A stretch of DNA of 64,000 nucleotides from Acidovorax sp. NCPPB 4044. GTDB lineage: Bacteria; Pseudomonadota; Gammaproteobacteria; Burkholderiales; Burkholderiaceae_C. The notes beneath the pieces were generated by a model. The model was given only the letters and a program-made list of their open reading frames with translations, did no database searches and was not told where the DNA came from. The stretch covers positions 2,820,001-2,884,000 of the forward strand of contig NZ_JAMCOS010000001.1 of assembly GCF_028069655.1 (NCBI RefSeq), written 5' to 3'. Positions 60,465 through 64,000 of the stretch are shown here, in pieces. The translations under genes and the position numbers were made by a program. The stretch's first letter is position 1; each line of letters begins with the position of its first letter.

Positions 60465-60899
60465 TCACAAAAGAGCCACATTCCTCCAGATCCAATCCAC
60501 CCAGGACAGCACCAGGAACGCGGCAACCTCCGCAAGGAAAACGTAGGCCAGACACGCAATCAGCCGGATGGAGCCGGGCCAACGAGGCAGATTGGCGATG
60601 ACATACACGCCAGGGATGAAGATGAAAAGCGCCAGAAGCAACAGAATTCCGAACGCTCCGCCGGGCTGCCGCCCCAGAAGCAGACCCAGGACCAACGGCA
60701 CCCAGAGCGGCACCGCAAGGCAGGTGACGGCGAACACGCGCCCGCGCAATGTCTTGGCGCTGAAACCCCATCCGCCAGCGGCCGGCTCCACCAGATCGGT
60801 AGCGGTCTGCCAGCTACCCGGCCTGAAAATAGAACCGCAGTACGGGCATTTGTCGTCATACAGAGAAACGTAAGTACGGCAATTGAAGCAGGCGGCCAT
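60465..60899 (-). CDS. Membrane protein with N-terminal zinc ribbon
   Basis: A 144-residue protein. The N-terminus has two CxxC pairs (CFNC and CPYC, residues 4-22), a zinc ribbon typical of small cytoplasm-facing domains, followed by three to four hydrophobic helices (about 62-80, 85-103, and 115-138). TGGAGA lies 8 nt before the ATG at 60899, preferred to an ATG 15 nt upstream. Upstream on the same strand of the phospholipase-like gene; whether they are functionally linked is unknown. Confidence 0.75.
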   Translation of the reverse strand: MAACFNCRTYVSLYDDKCPYCGSIFRPGSWQTATDLVEPAAGGWGFSAKTLRGRVFAVTCLAVPLWVPLVLGLLLGRQPGGAFGILLLLALFIFIPGVYVIANLPRWPGSIRLIACLAYVFLAEVAAFLVLSWVDWIWRNVALL

Positions 60900-60993
60900 C
60901 GAAAGAATCTCCAAAAACAGAAGCTGAATACCCTTGCGGCGCTCTGATCCACCCTGTCACAGCAGCGCGCCGATTACCGCACGGGCCCTGCGC

Positions 60994-61920
60994 TCACCGC
61001 CCCACCTCCCTCAAACACCCCACCAGCGCCTCCGTCACCGCCGTCCCCTCGCGCCCCCGCATGCGGATGATTCCCACGGGCGGCAGCTCCACCGGCACGG
61101 GCAGCTTCAGCACCGCCACCATCCCCTGCGCCGCGCAATGCCGCGCCACGGTGCGGGCCATGAAGGCCACGGCGCCGCGCTGGTGGATGAAGGTGATCTG
61201 CGAGAGGAAGGAGGCCGATTCGACGATGTCGGCCGGTGGGTGCAGGCCGTGGGCGAAGAACTGCTGCTCCAGTTTCACACGCAGCGAGGCCCAGGGCGGG
61301 GGCAGCACGCAGGGCTGGGCGGCGATGTCGGACCAGCGGGGCTGGCGCTTGCGGGCCAGCGCGTGGCCCGGGCGCACGACGGCGACCATGGGGTCGTCGT
61401 AGAGGGCTTCGGTCTCCAGGTCGGGCGAGGCGTAGCCCGGCTCCAGGCGGCCGACGAACAGGTCCAACTCGCCCAGGCGCAGTTTGGGCAGCAGGCGCGT
61501 GAGGTCGCCCTCTTCGATGAGCACGGTCACGTGGGGCGAGCGCGCCTTGAGCCGCTCCACAGCCTGTGCGAGCAGCACCGGCGTGGCGGCGACCATGGCG
61601 CCCACGCTGGCGCGGCCGCGCGCGCCGCTGGCTTCGGCGGCGATCTCGTCGCGCGTGCGTTCGTAGCCGGCCAGTACCGACCGCGCGAAGCGCACCACGC
61701 TGTCGCCCGCGGCCGTGGGTTCGGTGCCGCGCGTGGAGCGCTCGAAAAGCGGCAGGCCGAACATGCGCTCGATCTCGGCCAGCGTCTTGGAGACGGCCGG
61801 TTGCGTGACGGCCAGGAATTCGGCCGCGCGCCCCACGTGGCGGAACTGGTCGAGCGCCACCAGCATCTGCAGGTGCCGCAGCTTGAGGTTGGAGCGCAGG
61901 ATGCGGTCGATCTGGGCCAT
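60994..61920 (-). CDS. LysR-family regulator (GalR/CbcX-like subgroup)
   Basis: A 308-residue LysR protein with a canonical winged helix: LKLRHLQMLVALDQFRHVGRAAEFLAVTQPAVSKTLAEIER, then effector domain starting GRASVGAMVAATPVLLAQAVERL. Divergent from a Bug-family solute-binding protein gene (118 nt between starts) that is followed by an altronate/galactarate dehydratase gene, so it most likely controls uptake and breakdown of a sugar acid. Confidence 0.92.
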   Translation of the reverse strand: MAQIDRILRSNLKLRHLQMLVALDQFRHVGRAAEFLAVTQPAVSKTLAEIERMFGLPLFERSTRGTEPTAAGDSVVRFARSVLAGYERTRDEIAAEASGARGRASVGAMVAATPVLLAQAVERLKARSPHVTVLIEEGDLTRLLPKLRLGELDLFVGRLEPGYASPDLETEALYDDPMVAVVRPGHALARKRQPRWSDIAAQPCVLPPPWASLRVKLEQQFFAHGLHPPADIVESASFLSQITFIHQRGAVAFMARTVARHCAAQGMVAVLKLPVPVELPPVGIIRMRGREGTAVTEALVGCLREVGR

Positions 61921-62038
61921 GCGCGGTCATTCCCTGGAGGTTATGAAGACAGTCCGTATTTTCATTGGATTGTCATGTCCTGCTTCTGAACAATGGCGCC
62001 TGTCCGTACCGATCCATAAGAAACAGGAGACATCCCCC

Positions 62039-63037
62039 ATGCAGACCCCACGCTGCGGCCGGCGCCAGCTCGTGCTGGGCGCCCTCGGCACCGCCACGCT
62101 CGCCCTCGCCTCCGCGCCCGCGCGCCTGCTCGCGCAGGGCACCTACCCCGACCGCCCGATCACCTTCATCTGCCCCTGGCCCGCGGGCGGCACGGCCGAC
62201 CAGTCGATGCGCACGCTGTGCACGGTGGCCGGCCGCGTGCTGGGCCAGTCGATCGCGGTGGAGAACCGCGCGGGCGCCTCGGGGATGATCGGCTCCAAGG
62301 CCCTTGCCCAGGCGCGGCCCGATGGCTACACGATCGGGCAGATCCCGATCTCGGTCACGCGCTTCTCGCAGCTGGGCACGCTGCAGGCCGATCCGCGCAA
62401 GGATTTCACGTACATCGCCCGCACGTCGGGCCAGACCTTCGGCATCGCCGTGCCGGCCGATTCGCCGTTCAAGACATTGAAGGATTTCGTGCAGCACGCC
62501 AAGGCCCATCCGAGCCAGGTGACGTATGCGCATGCCGGCGTGGGCGGTGCCACGCACGTGGGCATGGAGGAATTCGCGAGCGTGGCGGGCATCCGCCTGA
62601 ACCACGTGCCGTTCAAGGGCGGCGCGGAGGCGCTGCAGGGCGTGCTGGGCGGGCACGTGGACGCGCTGGCCGATTCCAGCTCGTGGGCCCCGCACGTGGA
62701 GGCCGGCAAGCTGCGGCTGCTGGCCACCTGGGGCGAGCAGCGCACGGCACGCTTCAAGGACACGCCCACGCTGCGCGAGCTGGGCTACGACGTGGTGGTG
62801 GATGCGCCCAACGGCATCGGCGCGCCCAAGGGCCTGGACCCGGCCATCGCCGCGAAGCTGCGCGATGCCTTCCGCCAGGCCGTGGCCAGCCCCGAGTTCA
62901 AGGCCGTGGCCGACAAGCTCGATGCGCCGCTGCTCTACCTGGACGGGCCCGACTACGAGAAATACGTGAACACCGTGTACGCCAAGGAAACCGTGCTGAT
63001 CGACAAGCTGAAGCTGCGCGAACTGATGAAGTCCTGA
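62039..63037 (+). CDS. Bug/TctC-family periplasmic solute-binding protein
   Basis: A 332-residue exported binding protein. The signal peptide (about 1-32, RRQLVLGALGTATLALASAPARLLAQG) includes a twin-arginine-like CGRRQ. The mature protein has the Bug features YPDRPITFICPWPAGGTADQSMR, GQSIAVENRAGASGMIGSKALAQARPDGYTIG, and the C-terminal PLLYLDGPDYEKYVN. Bug proteins in Comamonadaceae/Alcaligenaceae are greatly expanded and usually bind carboxylates. Here it sits before a sugar-acid dehydratase, so a hexarate/altronate-type ligand is suggested. Start ATG at 62039. Confidence 0.92.
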   Translation: MQTPRCGRRQLVLGALGTATLALASAPARLLAQGTYPDRPITFICPWPAGGTADQSMRTLCTVAGRVLGQSIAVENRAGASGMIGSKALAQARPDGYTIGQIPISVTRFSQLGTLQADPRKDFTYIARTSGQTFGIAVPADSPFKTLKDFVQHAKAHPSQVTYAHAGVGGATHVGMEEFASVAGIRLNHVPFKGGAEALQGVLGGHVDALADSSSWAPHVEAGKLRLLATWGEQRTARFKDTPTLRELGYDVVVDAPNGIGAPKGLDPAIAAKLRDAFRQAVASPEFKAVADKLDAPLLYLDGPDYEKYVNTVYAKETVLIDKLKLRELMKS

Positions 63038-63061
63038 CAACCCCCTGAGGCGCTGCGCGCC

Positions 63062-63175
63062 TTCCCCCTTCTCCCGGCTTGCGCCGGGAAGGGGGACGAT
63101 GCCAGCGGCCCGGCGAAGCCGGTTCCGCGGCGTCTGCTGGCCTGGGCCGCGCCGGTATCGCAGGCGGTTGGCCGT
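63062..63175. repeat. GC-rich hairpin repeat after the Bug gene
   Basis: CCCCCTTCtCCCGGC-TTGC-GCCGGGaAGGGGG forms a long hairpin at 63064-63095, followed by ACGATGCCAGCGG. It resembles 13540-13580 in both hairpin and the trailing ACGnnGCCAGC, so it is likely a dispersed intergenic element as well as a terminator-like hairpin between the two genes. Confidence 0.5.
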
Positions 63176-63233
63176 GCTGGCGACAAGGCCCCGCGCTTCG
63201 AGAAATACGCAAACACCACGATGAAAGCCCCGC

Positions 63234-64000
63234 ATGCCCAGCCTTGACAGTCCGCTGCTGCACCTGCATCCCAACGACAACGTGTTCGTCGCCAAGGCGG
63301 CGCTGGCGCTGGGGCAGGAGATTCCCGAACTGGGGGTGCGCACGCGCGCGCAGGTGCCGCCGGGGCACAAGATCGCCGCGCGGCGCATCGCGCAGGGCGA
63401 GCAGGTGAAGAAGTACGACACGGTGATCGGCGTCGCCACGCGCGACCTGGAGCCGGGCGACTACGTGCACAGCCACAACATCGAGCTGGTCGATTACTAC
63501 CGCGACCCGGCCTTCGGTGCGGACGTGCAGCCCGTGCACTACGTGCCGGAGGCCGAGCGCGCCACCTTCCAGGGCTTCGTGCGCGCGGACGGCAGCGTGG
63601 GCACGCGCAACTTCATCGGCATCCTGTCGTCGGTGAACTGCTCGGCCACCGTCATCAAGAACATCGCCGCGCACTTCACGCCGGAGCGGCTGCGGCCGTT
63701 TCCGCACGTGGACGGCGTGGTGGCGTTCGCGCAGACCAGCGGCTGCGGCATGTCTTCGCCCAGCGAGCATTTCGACGTGCTGCGCCGCACGATCGCGGGC
63801 TACGCGCGCCACCCCAACCTGGCGGGCGTGCTGATAGTGGGCCTGGGCTGCGAGCGCAACCAGGTGGATGGTCTCGTGGAATCCCAGGGGCTGGAGCGCG
63901 GCCGGCTGCTGCACACGCTGGTGATGCAGGACGTGGGCGGCACGCGCGCGACCATCGCCGCGGGCATCGCGGCCATCGAGGCCATGCTGCCCGCGGCCAA
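63234..64000 (+). CDS. Altronate/galactarate dehydratase (UxaA family), 5' part; runs off window
   Basis: The first ~255 residues of an iron-dependent sugar-acid dehydratase. The N-terminal SAF-like domain (LLHLHPNDNVFVAKAALALG, VPPGHKIAARRIAQGEQVKKY) is followed by the start of the catalytic domain (GFVRADGSVGTRNFIGILSSVNCSATV, AQTSGCGMSS, VGLGCERNQ), containing the cysteines that coordinate Fe. The ATG at 63234 is used. The frame is open to the end of the window. Together with the Bug protein and LysR it forms a sugar-acid utilisation locus; altronate and galactarate are the two common substrates. Confidence 0.92.
   Translation, partial: MPSLDSPLLHLHPNDNVFVAKAALALGQEIPELGVRTRAQVPPGHKIAARRIAQGEQVKKYDTVIGVATRDLEPGDYVHSHNIELVDYYRDPAFGADVQPVHYVPEAERATFQGFVRADGSVGTRNFIGILSSVNCSATVIKNIAAHFTPERLRPFPHVDGVVAFAQTSGCGMSSPSEHFDVLRRTIAGYARHPNLAGVLIVGLGCERNQVDGLVESQGLERGRLLHTLVMQDVGGTRATIAAGIAAIEAMLPAA

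Noticed and set aside
63197..63222. Apparent partial duplication of the 3' part of the Bug gene (GAGAAATACGnnAACACC)
   Set aside because: Similarity to bases near 62957 covers only about 20 nt; too short to call a duplication with confidence.

Overview
The window is very GC-rich DNA (roughly 65-70 % GC by eye) and is packed with genes on both strands. Gene content points to a plant-associated beta-proteobacterium of the Comamonadaceae, most likely Acidovorax or Paracidovorax. The clues are a Xanthomonas-type secreted GH5 cellulase, a HrpX-type PIP-box promoter in front of a Ser/Pro-rich orphan protein, Bug-family solute-binding proteins, and short ATAGCAAACTATT-type intergenic repeats. The taxonomic call is inference. 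No tRNA, rRNA or CRISPR array was seen.

Layout. 2-3033: end of an RND efflux operon (pump and outer-membrane channel). 3180-5592: ATP-grasp and rhodanese genes divergent from an FtrA/GlxA regulator. 6175-13332: an unusual co-oriented cluster with a LecB-like calcium lectin, a prolyl-hydroxylase-like 2OG-Fe(II) oxygenase, an orphan 144-residue protein, a 1409-residue protein (orphan N-domain, Ser-Pro linker, seven FN3-like repeats, LamG-like end) and an SDR dehydrogenase. 13770-15614: GNAT gene, then a peptidoglycan amidase with a membrane-anchored partner that looks like an effector/immunity pair of low GC. 15883-24770: nitrate/nitrite assimilation operon nirB-nirD-nasA-ybiB-cobA plus a soluble PilJ-type nitrate-sensor-like protein. 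It is preceded by a textbook sigma-54 promoter and a two-hexaloop antitermination leader. 25037-30049: cellulase, hybrid histidine kinase, and a PIP-box-driven candidate type III effector. 30066-35861: thioesterase, carbonic anhydrase with SulP transporter, sterol-desaturase-like hydroxylase, and a flavoprotein carrying two in-frame repeat insertions. 36275-37442: second low-GC toxin/immunity-like pair (DUF6402-like). 37543-45753: ArsR regulator with two small monooxygenase-like genes, a GGDEF-EAL protein, rpsU, yqeY, and a LysR/D-malate (tartrate) dehydrogenase pair.

46273-52650 is a lower-GC defense island. It holds a five-gene operon with 4-nt overlaps encoding an ABC-three-component (ABC-3C) system (nuclease-like effector, middle component, DUF3732-type ATPase), extended by a TauD-like 2OG dioxygenase and a HEPN/zinc-ribbon protein. 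An IS481-family element with a perfect GCTAGT target duplication sits exactly in the stop codon of the last gene. I regard this extended ABC-3C operon as the strongest candidate for an undescribed system. The lectin/oxygenase/FN3 cluster comes second.

53203-64000: patatin lipoprotein, ABM protein, PaiB-like flavoprotein divergent from a MocR regulator, GNAT, MFS transporter, phospholipase-C-like secreted protein with a membrane zinc-ribbon neighbour, then LysR divergent from a Bug solute-binding protein and an altronate/galactarate dehydratase that runs off the end.
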